A stretch of DNA of 61,961 bases from an uncultured Christensenella sp. (GCA_910577945.1 CAJTNI010000012.1:1-61961), one strand, 5' to 3'. Positions 33,555 through 42,824 are shown, counted from the first letter of the stretch. The notes: a model not told the origin generated them from the letters alone. Program-made: numbers and translations.

Positions 33555-35102
33555 ATGTCAAGCACTTGGCTCAAAACCGCGGTATTTTACGAGATTTATC
33601 CCAATTCGTTCCTCGACACCGACGGCGACGGATACGGCAATCTCAAAGGCATTACGAGCAAGCTCGATTATATCAAATCGCTCGGCTGCAACGCGATTTG
33701 GCTCAACCCGCACTACGATTCGCCGTTCATGGACGGCGGGTACGACGTGCGCGATTTCTTTAAGACGTCGCCGCGGTTCGGCACGGAAGAGGATTTCGAC
33801 GAGTTTGTCAAGACGGCGCACGCCAAGGGCATTAAGGTTATACTCGACCTCGTTCCCGGTCACACCTCGGAGGAGAACGCCGACTTTTTGCGCAGTGCGG
33901 AAAACACGCCCAACGAGTTGTACGACCGCTTTATCTGGACGCGGCACGAATGGCATTTCCCCGACGGCTACCGCGCCGTCGCGGGCAGGCACAACCGCAA
34001 GGCGAACTATCTTGTAAATTTCTTTTCCACGCAGCCCGCGCTCAATTACGGGTTCAACGCCGTGGACGACCCGACCTGGCAAGCGTCGTACAAATCGGAG
34101 GCGGCGATAGCCACGCGCGAATGGCTCAAAACGGTTATGCGGTTTTGGCTCGACCGCGGCGCGGACGGGTTTCGCGTGGACATGGCGGACTCGCTAGTCA
34201 AAAACGACGGCAGTCAGAGCGAAAAGCCCGCGACGAGCGAGCTTTGGCGCAACGTGCGCGAAATGCTCGATACCGAGTATCCCGACACCGTGCTCGTGTC
34301 CGAATGGTCCAACCCGCAGGCGATACGCGCGGGCTTCCATGCGGACTTTATGCTCGACCACCACGGCAACCCGTACAACCTTTTGGTGCGCGCCGAGGAG
34401 GAAGAGGGCAAGCACAGCTATTTCGATATCAACGGCGGCGGCGACGCCGAGGCGTTCGCAAAGGGCTTTACGGAGTGGTACGAGCAAATCAGGAACGACG
34501 GGTATCTCGCCATAATAAGCTGTAACCACGACACGCCGCGCCTCGCGCCGTTCTACACGCAGGAGCAGTTGAAGGTTATTTACGCGACGCTGTACACGCT
34601 GCCCGGCGTGCCGTTCGTTTACTACGGCGACGAAATCGGCATGAAATATATAAAGGATTTGCCGTCCGTCGAGTGCGGATTTTCGCGCACGGGCTCGCGC
34701 ACGCCCATGCAGTGGAGCGTCGATAAGAACGCAGGCTTTTCGAGCGCGGACAAAACGTTTTTGCCCACGTTCGCCGACAAGCAAACTAACGTTGCGGCGC
34801 AGTTAAAGGACAAAAAGTCGCTGCTTAACGCGCTGCGCGAGCTGTTGGAGTTCCGCAGGTCGAGGTCGGAGTTTACCGAGCGCGATTTCGAAATCGTGCA
34901 CGCCAAGGGCAGCGAGCCGCTGGTATATAAGCGCGGCAAGCTTTTGTGCGTGGTCAATCCGCTTTCAGTCAAGCAGACCGTGCCCGTAGTACTCCCGCCC
35001 AAGACCAAGGCGATTTATTCGGTGGGTAAGGACGCCAAGCCCTCCAAAACGGGCATAACGGCGCAGCCGCTGTCGTTTACGGTTTTCGAGATAAACGATT
35101 AA
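33555..35102 (+). CDS. GH13 alpha-glucanase/glucosyltransferase family enzyme
   Basis: A second cytoplasmic GH13 protein, 515 residues, distinct from the one at 15035. Motifs are DLVPGHTSEENADF, DGFRVDMADSL with nucleophile Asp209, VSEWSNP with Glu250 and SCNHDTPR with Asp326. The start TAVFYEIYPNSFLDTDGDG is like that of trehalose synthase and amylase-type GH13 enzymes. A C-terminal beta domain follows at about 435. Substrate is not certain; intracellular maltooligosaccharides are likely. The start has GAAGGAGA. It lies 52 bases after the Wzz-like gene. Confidence 0.9.
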   Translation: MSSTWLKTAVFYEIYPNSFLDTDGDGYGNLKGITSKLDYIKSLGCNAIWLNPHYDSPFMDGGYDVRDFFKTSPRFGTEEDFDEFVKTAHAKGIKVILDLVPGHTSEENADFLRSAENTPNELYDRFIWTRHEWHFPDGYRAVAGRHNRKANYLVNFFSTQPALNYGFNAVDDPTWQASYKSEAAIATREWLKTVMRFWLDRGADGFRVDMADSLVKNDGSQSEKPATSELWRNVREMLDTEYPDTVLVSEWSNPQAIRAGFHADFMLDHHGNPYNLLVRAEEEEGKHSYFDINGGGDAEAFAKGFTEWYEQIRNDGYLAIISCNHDTPRLAPFYTQEQLKVIYATLYTLPGVPFVYYGDEIGMKYIKDLPSVECGFSRTGSRTPMQWSVDKNAGFSSADKTFLPTFADKQTNVAAQLKDKKSLLNALRELLEFRRSRSEFTERDFEIVHAKGSEPLVYKRGKLLCVVNPLSVKQTVPVVLPPKTKAIYSVGKDAKPSKTGITAQPLSFTVFEIND

Positions 35103-35519
35103 AATCACAATATATCGGTAATTGTTTCGTACGGGGTGACGACCGCGGTAGAACGCATTTTTACGGGCAAATCGCGGTCCATATGCGCGAAGCGTCGTTT
35201 GCCGTACCGCAGCGGGTACGACGCGCTCCGTTTCGCACGTCTAGCCTGGCGATTCGAGGAGTAAATTCGCTTGTGCTTGCACAAGGGCGAATTTGCGACG
35301 AGAACACGACGAGTATTCGCCTCGTAAAAACGCAATGCGCCCGACGCGACCGTTTTTAGGCTATATCGAGGCAAACGAGCGAAGTCGTAGCCTCGGCGCT
35401 ACTGCGAGCGAGTTTAACGCAGATAGAGCCGAAAACAGTCCGTTCGGGTGTGTTTAACCGAGGTCGCCACCCCGTAAGCGCGCAAATGCGTAAAAAGATT
35501 TTTGCAAGGAGCTTTGATT
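35103..35519. other. 417-base intergenic region with stem-loops
   Basis: No convincing gene. A minus-strand ORF of 89 codons exists but has no ribosome-binding site or recognisable protein. A hairpin lies at 35263-35294 (AAATTCGC/GCGAATTT arms with an inner TTGTG/CACAA stem) and a CGAGGC/GCCTCG pair at about 35369-35394. It could encode a structured RNA, but I recognise none. Position 35509-35514 holds the AAGGAG of the next gene. Confidence 0.5.
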
Positions 35520-37217
35520 ATGGCGAAAAAGATAAGCGAGTACAAGTACGAGCGCGCGAACGTAGAAGCGGCGCGCAAGTTTATCGGCGACGCAATCGCC
35601 GAGGTTAAGAACGCTACGGACGCAAAGACGCTCGTCGCCGTGCGCGAGCGCGTCAACAGATACGTAGCCGATTTCAGCACGATTGTGTATCTGGCGACCA
35701 TTCGGCACACGCTTAACGTGAACGACCCGTTCTATGCGGGCGAGCAAAATTATTACGACGAGAGCTTGCCCGCGCTTTCCGCGACGGCGGCCGAGTTTAA
35801 TAAGGCGATTGCGCAATCGCCCTATTTCGACGGGTTCAAAGCGCTCGTCAATCCGCGCATTGTAGACAAAATGCTCGCGGGCTTGCGCGTCATGGACGAC
35901 AGGATTATCGAGGATTGCGTGGAGGAAAACAAGCTCGTCACGCAGTACGACGAGCTTATGGCGAACGTGACTTATCCGTGGCAGGGGAAAAACGTGACGC
36001 TCAGCGAAATGCACGGGCATTGCAAAAACCCCGACCGCAGCGTGCGCAAAGCGGCGTTCGCCGTAATCGGCGAGACGCTCGACGGCATATCGGAAAAGCT
36101 CGACGGCATTTACGACAAGCTGGTAAAGGTGCGCACGCGCATGGCGAAAAAGATGGGGTTCGACAACTATGTGGAAATGGGCGATTTGCGCATGGACCAC
36201 GTCGGGTTCGGCAGGAAGGAGGTGGCGGTTTTCCGCGAGTCCGTACTGCGCGACGTCGTGCCCGTGCTGTCCGAGCTCAAAGCCGAATTGGCGCAAAAGC
36301 TGGGCATCGACCGCGTGCATATTTACGACAACGACGTATACGTCGCGGGCGGCAATATCGACCCCGTAGGCAGCGCGAAGGATATGTTCGCCGCCGCGCA
36401 GGAAATGTACGACGATATGGACGACAAGCTGGGCGCGTTCTTTAAGGAAATGTGCGACGCGGACGCAATCGACTATATCGCGCGCGAGGGCAAGCAGGGC
36501 GGCGGTTATGCGGAAATGCTGTACACGTACGGTCAGCCGTTTATCTTCGCCAATTTCAACGGCACGATGGACGACGTGGGCGTGCTCACGCACGAGTTCG
36601 GGCATGCGTACGCGTTTAAGCGCGCATACGTAAACGATATCGATTACGACATATTTATCGGCGGCATGGAGATTGCCGAAACGCATTCCATGAGCATGGA
36701 AGCGCTTTGCAACAAGTATAACGACAAGTTTTACGGCAATCGCGCGCGCGAGGCTACGTATCAGCAGATTTTCGACGCGCTCAACTTTTTGCCGTACGGC
36801 GTAATCGTCGATTATTTCCAACAGCGCGTTTACGAAAATCCCGACATGACCCCCGCCGAGCGCAAGGCGCTGTGGGCGGAGCTCGAAAAGGAGTACCGTC
36901 CGTACGTGGATATGTCGGACGTGGCGTTCTACAAAAACGGCGGCAGATGGCAGTATCAAAAGCACATTTACGAAGTGCCGTTCTACTATATAGATTACTG
37001 CCTGTCCACGTGCTTGGCGTTGCAGTTCGGCGAAAAAGCCGACGCGGATTTCAAGGGCGCGCTTGCCGAATATTTGCGTTTGGTCGAGGCGGGCGGCACT
37101 AAGGATATAACGACGCTCGCGCACGAGGCGGGGCTTAAAAGCCCGTTCGACGCGGGAGCGCTGAGCGGGCTGTGCAAAGCCGTCGAAAAGCATATCGAGC
37201 GCCTCGGTAAAAAATAA
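35520..37217 (+). CDS. pepF: M3-family oligoendopeptidase
   Basis: A cytoplasmic zinc peptidase of 565 residues that degrades short peptides. The zinc motif HEFGH is in VLTHEFGHAYAF at about residue 357, and the third ligand is in the GGMEIAETHSMSMEAL block. The N-terminal helical region of M3 peptidases is present. ATG 35520 follows AAGGAG; an in-frame upstream start at 35502 overlaps that site. The next gene starts immediately after the stop. Confidence 0.93.
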   Translation: MAKKISEYKYERANVEAARKFIGDAIAEVKNATDAKTLVAVRERVNRYVADFSTIVYLATIRHTLNVNDPFYAGEQNYYDESLPALSATAAEFNKAIAQSPYFDGFKALVNPRIVDKMLAGLRVMDDRIIEDCVEENKLVTQYDELMANVTYPWQGKNVTLSEMHGHCKNPDRSVRKAAFAVIGETLDGISEKLDGIYDKLVKVRTRMAKKMGFDNYVEMGDLRMDHVGFGRKEVAVFRESVLRDVVPVLSELKAELAQKLGIDRVHIYDNDVYVAGGNIDPVGSAKDMFAAAQEMYDDMDDKLGAFFKEMCDADAIDYIAREGKQGGGYAEMLYTYGQPFIFANFNGTMDDVGVLTHEFGHAYAFKRAYVNDIDYDIFIGGMEIAETHSMSMEALCNKYNDKFYGNRAREATYQQIFDALNFLPYGVIVDYFQQRVYENPDMTPAERKALWAELEKEYRPYVDMSDVAFYKNGGRWQYQKHIYEVPFYYIDYCLSTCLALQFGEKADADFKGALAEYLRLVEAGGTKDITTLAHEAGLKSPFDAGALSGLCKAVEKHIERLGKK

Positions 37218-37895
37218 ATGCTCGGCAATAAGCAGTTTTCGAGCGACTACGTTGTCGAAACCGTCGAAAAGGACGGCAGGCAAAAAAAGGTCGCTACATA
37301 TATAGGCGTAAAGTACGAGTACGCCGACGCGCGGTTCGCGGCGCGGTTCAGGGCGTACGCGATAACGCTCGTCGCCGTTATGGCGGCGGCGTTTGCCGCG
37401 TGCGGGATTTACGCGTTTAAGGGCGCTGTGTACGCGCTCATTCCATACGTGTTCGAGGCGCTCACCCTAATCATGTTCGGTATTTTCTCCGTCGAGCTTA
37501 TCGTTCTCGGCAACAGTCTGACGGAGCCGCAGCGCAAGCGCACGTTCGGCAGGGTTCGCATGATATGCGTCGTGCATATCGCGCTTTGCGTAACGGCGGT
37601 CGTCGCATACGCGATATTCGCCTCGACCGTGCCCGATATGTTCGACGCGGTGGGCACTGCCGTGTTTACGGCGTTTTCGGTTTTGTCGGGTGCGGCTGCG
37701 GCGTGCATGGCGGCGGTTGTGGGCGCGGTCAAGCTCAAAGCCGCGAGAAACGCCGACGCCGAGCGCATAGCGGCGGAACGCGCGGCTGCGGAGCGCGAAA
37801 AGGCACGGCGCGCGGAGGAGCAAAAGGAGCTTATGCGCGCGCAGTCGAGAGCGGCGAACGCCGAGCGCGACAGGCGCAAAAAGAACAGAAAGTAA
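37218..37895 (+). CDS. Hypothetical membrane protein with C-terminal coiled coil
   Basis: A 225-residue protein that I do not recognise. Four hydrophobic helices lie at about 45-66, 75-95, 113-135 and 143-165. A C-terminal tail of about 55 residues is a highly charged Ala/Glu/Arg-rich helix, probably a cytoplasmic coiled coil. The ATG directly abuts the pepF stop, so it is translationally coupled. mazG follows 24 bases later. Confidence 0.7.
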   Translation: MLGNKQFSSDYVVETVEKDGRQKKVATYIGVKYEYADARFAARFRAYAITLVAVMAAAFAACGIYAFKGAVYALIPYVFEALTLIMFGIFSVELIVLGNSLTEPQRKRTFGRVRMICVVHIALCVTAVVAYAIFASTVPDMFDAVGTAVFTAFSVLSGAAAACMAAVVGAVKLKAARNADAERIAAERAAAEREKARRAEEQKELMRAQSRAANAERDRRKKNRK

Positions 37896-37919
37896 CGATA
37901 ACCGCAAGAGGATAAGGCA

Positions 37920-38789
37920 ATGGACAGAAAAAGAAATATACTCACGCTCGACGGCGACGCGTTTTTGCGCATGCCCGTGACGGATACCTCCGTCGCGTTG
38001 GAGGTTTACGGCATAACCGCCGCAAACGCCGCGGCGGTCAAGGCTAAGCTGATAAAGCTGTACGGCGACGTGCACGTGCTCGCCGACGGCAAAGCGACGC
38101 CGCTTTCCGCTGTCGGCGACGCCGCCGCGGTGGAGCTGCCCGCGCAAGCCGATTTCGCCAAAAAGCGCTACACCGCCGCGGACGTGGTGCGCGTAATCGA
38201 GCGGCTGGCGCGTGACGGCGACGGGTGTCCGTGGGATAGGTCGCAGACGCACGACAGCATTCGCATCAATATGATTGAGGAAGCGTACGAGGCGGTCGAC
38301 GCTATCGACAAGCGCGATTTGGACAATATGTGCGAGGAGTTCGGCGACGTGTTTTTGCAATCGGTATTGCAGTCGGATATCGCGCGGCGCAGCGGCGAGT
38401 TCGATTTCGACGACGTGTGCGACGGCTTGTGCAAAAAGCTTATCGGCAGGCACACCTTTATATTCGGCAGCGAGACGGCGAACAACGCCGACGAGGCGCT
38501 CGTCGGGTGGGAAAAGGCAAAGGCGGCGGAAAAGCACTACGACGGCGTAGCCGACCAATTGCGCAAGCTCCCCGACAATTTCCCGTCGCTGCTGCTTTGC
38601 GAAAAAACGCATAAAAAGCTTAAAAAAGCGGGCGTTCCGCAATGCCCCGACGCGGAGCTGGCGGACGCGCTTGCGGCGTGCGACTACGCGCGCGTTATCG
38701 CGGCGGCGACCGCACTTTTGGCTGACGGCGGCAAGAACGCCGAGGTCGAGCTCAATAAGCTGGTCAAAGAAAAGATAAACAAGCTGTAA
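37920..38789 (+). CDS. mazG: MazG-family nucleoside triphosphate pyrophosphohydrolase
   Basis: MazG hydrolyses (non-canonical) NTPs to NMPs and pyrophosphate. The 289-residue protein has an unrelated ~75-residue N-terminal extension and one MazG domain at about 85-190, with GCPWDRSQTHDSIRINMIEE and the metal motif EEAYE...EEFGDV. A C-terminal helical part is too diverged to be a second MazG domain. The ATG lies next to a weak AGAGG site. It overlaps no neighbour; dus starts one base after its stop. Confidence 0.93.
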   Translation: MDRKRNILTLDGDAFLRMPVTDTSVALEVYGITAANAAAVKAKLIKLYGDVHVLADGKATPLSAVGDAAAVELPAQADFAKKRYTAADVVRVIERLARDGDGCPWDRSQTHDSIRINMIEEAYEAVDAIDKRDLDNMCEEFGDVFLQSVLQSDIARRSGEFDFDDVCDGLCKKLIGRHTFIFGSETANNADEALVGWEKAKAAEKHYDGVADQLRKLPDNFPSLLLCEKTHKKLKKAGVPQCPDAELADALAACDYARVIAAATALLADGGKNAEVELNKLVKEKINKL

Positions 38790-38790
38790 T

Positions 38791-39711
38791 ATGCCGAGCG
38801 ACGGATTTTACATTGGCAAATACAAGATATCGGGCGGCATACTCGCGCCGATGGCGGGGTATACCGATATCGCGTTCCGCACGCTGTGCAAGGAGTACGG
38901 CGCGGGACTGACGGTCACGGAAATGGTGTCGGTGCGCGGGCTGGTGCACGACAGCAAAAAGACCGAGCTATTGATGCGGATTGCGCCCGAGGAAACGCCG
39001 TCGTGCGTGCAGCTGTTCGGCAACGACCCCGACGATTTCGCGCGGGCGGCGGCGCTCGTCGACAGCGATATTATAGATATAAACATGGGCTGTCCCATGC
39101 CCAAGATAGTCAAAAACGGCGACGGCGCGGCGCTTATGAAAACGCCCGAGACGGCGGGGAAAATCGTGCGCGCGCTTGTGAACGCGACCGACAAGCCGAT
39201 TACGGTAAAAACGCGGCTCGGGTATTACGACGGCGCGGCGACCGTGGCGGAGCTTATACAAAGCGTGGCGCAAGCGGGCGCGAGCGCGGTCGCGGTGCAC
39301 GGCAGATACGCCGAGCAGCGGTATGCGGGGCGCGCCGAGTTCGACGGGCTGGCGGAAATAGCGGCGGCGTCGCGCGTGCCCGTTATCGTCAACGGCGATA
39401 TCGCCGACGTACGCGCGGCGGCGGGCACGCCGTTTGCGGCGGTTATGATAGGGCGCGCCGCGCTCGAAAACCCCGCGGTGTTTTGCGGCGGGCGGGCGCA
39501 GCCGATAGCTGCGGCGCGGCGACATATCGAGCTGTTGCGCCGTTATTTCGACGAGCGATACGCTGTCAATCAGGCGCGCAAATTCTTTATTCATTATTTT
39601 AAGGGCGTGGACGGCGCGCGGACGCTACGCGCCGCGGTCAACGTCGCCGAGAGCGTAAAGGACGTGTTGACCGCGCTCGATAATATGCCTGCGGTCGACG
39701 CGCGAAAATGA
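38791..39711 (+). CDS. dus: tRNA-dihydrouridine synthase
   Basis: A 306-residue FMN enzyme that reduces uridine in tRNA D-loops. Motifs are GGILAPMAGYTDIAFRTLC, EMVSVRGL, IDINMGCPMPKIVKNGDGAA with the catalytic Cys, PITVKTRLGYYD, VAVHGRYAEQRY and PVIVNGDI. It is of the DusB type. The start ATG follows the mazG stop by one base, so translation is probably coupled. Confidence 0.95.
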   Translation: MPSDGFYIGKYKISGGILAPMAGYTDIAFRTLCKEYGAGLTVTEMVSVRGLVHDSKKTELLMRIAPEETPSCVQLFGNDPDDFARAAALVDSDIIDINMGCPMPKIVKNGDGAALMKTPETAGKIVRALVNATDKPITVKTRLGYYDGAATVAELIQSVAQAGASAVAVHGRYAEQRYAGRAEFDGLAEIAAASRVPVIVNGDIADVRAAAGTPFAAVMIGRAALENPAVFCGGRAQPIAAARRHIELLRRYFDERYAVNQARKFFIHYFKGVDGARTLRAAVNVAESVKDVLTALDNMPAVDARK

Positions 39712-39726
39712 TTTTTCGATTGCGTA

Positions 39727-39755
39727 TTGACAAGAGCGGGATTTTATGTTAGAAT
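39727..39755 (+). promoter_or_regulatory. Promoter of the small membrane protein/lipoprotein pair
   Basis: A perfect TTGACA (39727-39732), 17 bases, TAGAAT (39750-39755). The leader carries GGAGG at about 39762-39766. Confidence 0.85.
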
Positions 39756-39779
39756 AAAGGCGGAGGTTGGAGTTGCGGT

Positions 39780-40295
39780 ATGAATAAAAAATTTGCGCAG
39801 ACGGCGCTCGCCGTCGTGCTCGGCATTTGCTTTACGATTACTGTGTTTGCGGCGTTTTCCTTGCTGTTCGACGCTATTTTCTCGAAAGATATCGGGGTGG
39901 TATCGTCGCCGTCGAAGGGTATGGAAAAAGCTATCGGCTTTATTCGCAATACGTCGATAGGCGTCGTTTGCTTTTCGGTCGCTACGCTCGCCTGTTATTG
40001 CTTTGCGTATTTGTCCCAAAACAAAAAAGCGTTCGCTTGTTTGTCAGCGGGCGCAGGGCTTGTATTGGCGATATCCTGCATTGCGTTTGTGTTCGTTTTG
40101 CGCGCGTTCGCTTTGGAAAATGGCTCGGATGCGGTATATGCCGCCGCCACAGCATATTTTTCCGAGCTGTTGCCGCTTGCCGCGGCGAGCCTGTTGCTGT
40201 GCGTATATTTTGCGATAACGGCTGTGCGCGCGTTTAAAGAACCCGTTCGACCCGAAACGCAAGTCGGAGAGGAGCGCGATAATGAAGAAAGTTAA
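39780..40295 (+). CDS. Hypothetical four-helix membrane protein
   Basis: A 171-residue protein with four hydrophobic helices (about 8-30, 58-78, 86-108 and 125-147) and a short polar C-terminal tail. I do not recognise it. It has its own promoter and overlaps the following lipoprotein gene by 14 bases. The two are therefore expected to be made together and may form a complex in the membrane. Confidence 0.7.
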   Translation: MNKKFAQTALAVVLGICFTITVFAAFSLLFDAIFSKDIGVVSSPSKGMEKAIGFIRNTSIGVVCFSVATLACYCFAYLSQNKKAFACLSAGAGLVLAISCIAFVFVLRAFALENGSDAVYAAATAYFSELLPLAAASLLLCVYFAITAVRAFKEPVRPETQVGEERDNEES

Positions 40296-40785
40296 GATAT
40301 TGTTTTTGACGATTTTAGCCGTTTTGATTTGCTTTTCGTGCGCGGGCTGCGCGCGTGACGGGCGCTATGTGCAAGACAGCTTGGAATATAAATGCAGTTG
40401 GTATGATATTCTTGACGAAATCGGCGCGAGATATTCTTTTGAAATCGAGCTGCCGAATACGGGAAAGTACGAGCTGAGTTACAGCGTATTTTTGTATTAC
40501 GGTAACCGTGAAATTTCTTCCAAGCAAGTAACGACGACGGTTACGCCCAACGGAGAGGAAACGGTCGGTGTATCGGATTATTGGAGTGTGTCGTATTCCG
40601 GGAGTAACATCGTCGAAAGCGGACTTCAAGTCGTAGTAAGGGACGTTCGCGTTACCGCGTATAAGAGCGACGATAGTTATTCGGGCTACGCAATAGGCTA
40701 CGGCGTAGCCGGCGGGCTGCTGCTCGTCGTTTCGACCGTAATATTTATAAAGTCCAAAAGCAAAAAAAATGATTTGACCGTATAA
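40282..40785 (+). CDS. Hypothetical exported protein with N-terminal signal and C-terminal membrane helix
   Basis: A 167-residue protein. The N-terminal signal is MKKVKILFLTILAVLICFSC followed by AGC, so it may be a lipoprotein cleaved before one of these cysteines. The middle ~95 residues look beta-rich and Tyr/Ser-rich. A C-terminal helix (about 135-157, GVAGGLLLVVSTVIFI) with a basic tail anchors it. Function unknown. It overlaps the previous gene by 14 bases. Confidence 0.65.
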   Translation: MKKVKILFLTILAVLICFSCAGCARDGRYVQDSLEYKCSWYDILDEIGARYSFEIELPNTGKYELSYSVFLYYGNREISSKQVTTTVTPNGEETVGVSDYWSVSYSGSNIVESGLQVVVRDVRVTAYKSDDSYSGYAIGYGVAGGLLLVVSTVIFIKSKSKKNDLTV

Positions 40786-40828
40786 CCGCAAGAGAATAAC
40801 GATACATATGCGCGTTTGTCGATATATC

Positions 40829-40857
40829 TTGACAAGCGTGCGGCGTTTTGTTAGAAT
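40829..40857 (+). promoter_or_regulatory. Promoter of the cyclophilin gene
   Basis: A perfect TTGACA (40829-40834), 17 bases, TAGAAT (40852-40857). The leader of about 24 bases has a GAGGAG site. Confidence 0.88.
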
Positions 40858-40887
40858 ATAAAAAATACCGACGAGGAGTAGACAACC

Positions 40888-41415
40888 ATGGCAAAAACGG
40901 TTTCCGCCAAAATCGAATTTACGGACGGCGGCATAATCAATTTGGAGCTTTATCCCGAGTACGCGCCCGTTACGGTCGCCAATTTCGTCAAGCTGTGCAA
41001 GGCGAATTTTTACGACGGGCTGTGCTTTCACCGCGTAATCGACCGCTTTATGATTCAGGGCGGCGGGTACGTGTACGACGAGCGCAGAGGACTTATACCC
41101 AAGGAGTGCGAAACGATTAAGGGCGAGTTCCGTTCCAACGGCGTAGACAATCCGTTAAAGCACGAAAAGGGCGTGATTTCCATGGCGCGCACTATGGTAA
41201 AGGATAGCGCGTCGTCGCAGTTCTTTATTTGCGTTGCGGACGTGCCGCACCTCGACGGCGAGTACGCCGCGTTCGGCAAGTGCGCCGACGACGCCAGCAT
41301 AAAGACGGCGGTCAAGTACGGCAAAGCCAAGACGGGCAGATGGCAGCAGTTTTCCGATATGCCGTTCAACCCCATCGTTATCAAAACGATTACGGTAGAC
41401 GAAAACGCAGAATAA
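40888..41415 (+). CDS. Cyclophilin-type peptidyl-prolyl cis-trans isomerase
   Basis: A cytoplasmic cyclophilin of 175 residues that speeds proline isomerisation during folding. Motifs are YPEYAPVTVANFVKLCKANF, LCFHRVIDRFMIQGGGY (catalytic Arg and Phe), ISMARTMVKDSASSQFFI and YAAFGK. No signal peptide is present. It is a single-gene unit between its own promoter and a strong terminator. Confidence 0.95.
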   Translation: MAKTVSAKIEFTDGGIINLELYPEYAPVTVANFVKLCKANFYDGLCFHRVIDRFMIQGGGYVYDERRGLIPKECETIKGEFRSNGVDNPLKHEKGVISMARTMVKDSASSQFFICVADVPHLDGEYAAFGKCADDASIKTAVKYGKAKTGRWQQFSDMPFNPIVIKTITVDENAE

Positions 41416-41432
41416 ACGATTCTAAATTACAT

Positions 41433-41474
41433 AACGCCCTCGCAGATAACGGTATCTGCGAGGGCGTTTGATTT
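41433..41474 (+). terminator. Intrinsic terminator after the cyclophilin gene
   Basis: A perfect 16-bp stem (41433-41448 with 41453-41468) and a 4-base loop ACGG, followed by TGATTT. Confidence 0.92.
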
Positions 41475-41476
41475 AC

Positions 41477-41694
41477 GTCATTTCAAACGCGCGCTATCGC
41501 GCATCGCGCAACGCCAAAGACGATATACTTACTATTGTTGCTTTACAATATACTACGCGCCGCGCAACGCCAAAGACGATATACTTACACACTATTGTCG
41601 CTTTACAATATACTATGCGCCGCGCAACGCCGAAGACGATATACTTACACTCTATTGTCGCTTTACAATATACTACGCGCGCCCTCGAAATGAC
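41477..41694. repeat. MITE-like element with 18-bp inverted ends enclosing a 60-bp tandem array
   Basis: The ends 41477-41494 and 41677-41694 are inverted repeats with 15 of 18 matches (GTCATTTCAAACGCGCGC type). Between them lie three tandem units (41505-41560, 41561-41620, 41621-41680); the first lacks 4 bases. Each has CAACGCCAAAGACGATATAC and TATTGTCGCTTTACAATATA. No ORF has a ribosome-binding site here, so the element appears non-coding. Confidence 0.8.
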
Positions 41695-41744
41695 ATCATT
41701 ATTGCATAGCAATTATTCGGGTGCGCGGCAAAATCACCGACAAA

Positions 41745-41810
41745 AGCAAATACACGGCATACGTCAAACATTTGGTTTGCACACGGCATACGTCAAACGT
41801 TTGGTTTGTT
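41745..41810. repeat. Two tandem 29-bp repeats of the dispersed family
   Basis: Units start at 41753 and 41782 (CACGGCATACGTCAAACRTTTGG). The first, with its 8-base upstream flank, matches 24657-24691. Each contains CAAAC...GTTTG inverted arms. The array touches the 3' end of the minus-strand coiled-coil gene. Confidence 0.8.
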
Positions 41811-42789
41811 AAATTCTTTGGAACTTGCCGTCTTTTTTGTGTACAATCAGCTGCGCGTGCAAGCGGCGGGCGAGGTCCTTTGCGATAGTCAACGCTTCCT
41901 GCTTGGTCGCCAACCGACGGTAGGCGCGGTCGGTGTCCGTGCGCAGTATCACCCAATTATTTTTGGCGCGGTCGAACTTGAGCGTAACCTTGACCGCCGA
42001 CGTTTCGTCGCCGTATTCGTCGTAATACTCGTCGTATTCGTCCTCTTGCGTGGGCGCGCTTTCGTCCTTCTTGGATTTCGTCGCTGCGGGCTTTGCCGTC
42101 GCCGTCGCCGCGGGCTTGGCGGCGGGCGCGGCTTTGGGCGACGCGGGCTTGGCGGCGGGCGCGGCTGCGACGACTTTTTTGTCGCGCTCGGCGGCGAGTT
42201 GCTGCTGTAAAGCCTGCGCCTTTATTTGTGCGTTTTCCGCTTTCAACAGGCTGAGCTCGTTTTGTAATTGCAAATGCGCCTCGTTGAACTCGATATTCGC
42301 TTCGGACAGCTCGGCGTTCTTATCGGCGAGCTCGGCGTTTTCCTGCGTCAATTCGTTGAGCCGCCGTATAAGCTCCGCGTCGTTTCCGCTCGCGACGGAG
42401 TTAGCGGCATTAGCGGCGTTGGCGTCCGAAAGTCTGGCGTTAAGCTCGTCGATGATGCGCTGCTTTTCGGCGTTTTCGGCGCTCAACGCTTCGACGGCTT
42501 CCGAATACTCGCGTATCGCGTCGTCGTCCGCGGGAGTGCCGCGCTCCGCTTCAACCTCGGCGCGAATGCGTGCGCGCAGCTCCGCTTCGTCGACGCCCGA
42601 GCCGCTGTCGGCGGCGCGCTCTTTGAGCTTTTTGAATTTCTTTTTGTTGTACGCGTGACGGTACGCCACGATTATGAACGTAATAAGCAGTATTATCAAC
42701 ATTCCCAAGGCGAGTATCAAAAACAGCGCGGCGCAGTCTGTCACCCACGTGCCGAGATTTTTTATCGCCCAATCGTTTAACGCTTGCAT
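41809..42789 (-). CDS. Membrane-anchored coiled-coil protein with C-terminal DUF2188-like domain
   Basis: A 326-residue protein. An N-terminal transmembrane helix (about 19-43, ALFLILALGMLIILLITFII) is followed by a long coiled coil (about 55-210) rich in Glu, Ala, Asn and Leu. A low-complexity Ala/Pro/Lys linker (about 215-255) and an acidic DEYDEYYDEYGDE stretch come next. The last ~60 residues, VTLKFDRAKNNWVI to the end, resemble DUF2188 domains. ATG 42789 has GGAGGG. Function unknown; the architecture suggests a scaffold or tether at the membrane. Confidence 0.75.
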   Translation of the reverse strand: MQALNDWAIKNLGTWVTDCAALFLILALGMLIILLITFIIVAYRHAYNKKKFKKLKERAADSGSGVDEAELRARIRAEVEAERGTPADDDAIREYSEAVEALSAENAEKQRIIDELNARLSDANAANAANSVASGNDAELIRRLNELTQENAELADKNAELSEANIEFNEAHLQLQNELSLLKAENAQIKAQALQQQLAAERDKKVVAAAPAAKPASPKAAPAAKPAATATAKPAATKSKKDESAPTQEDEYDEYYDEYGDETSAVKVTLKFDRAKNNWVILRTDTDRAYRRLATKQEALTIAKDLARRLHAQLIVHKKDGKFQRI

Positions 42790-42824
42790 ATGCCCTCCGA
42801 ACCCTTTACTATATATTATATAAC

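Noticed and set aside
35105..35374. Minus-strand ORF of 89 codons between the GH13 and pepF genes
   Set aside because: No ribosome-binding site, promoter or recognisable protein, and its composition looks random.
41468..41812. ORFs through the 60-bp array (for example 114 codons, plus strand)
   Set aside because: They encode only the repeat translated over and over, have no ribosome-binding site and end in repeats of another kind.
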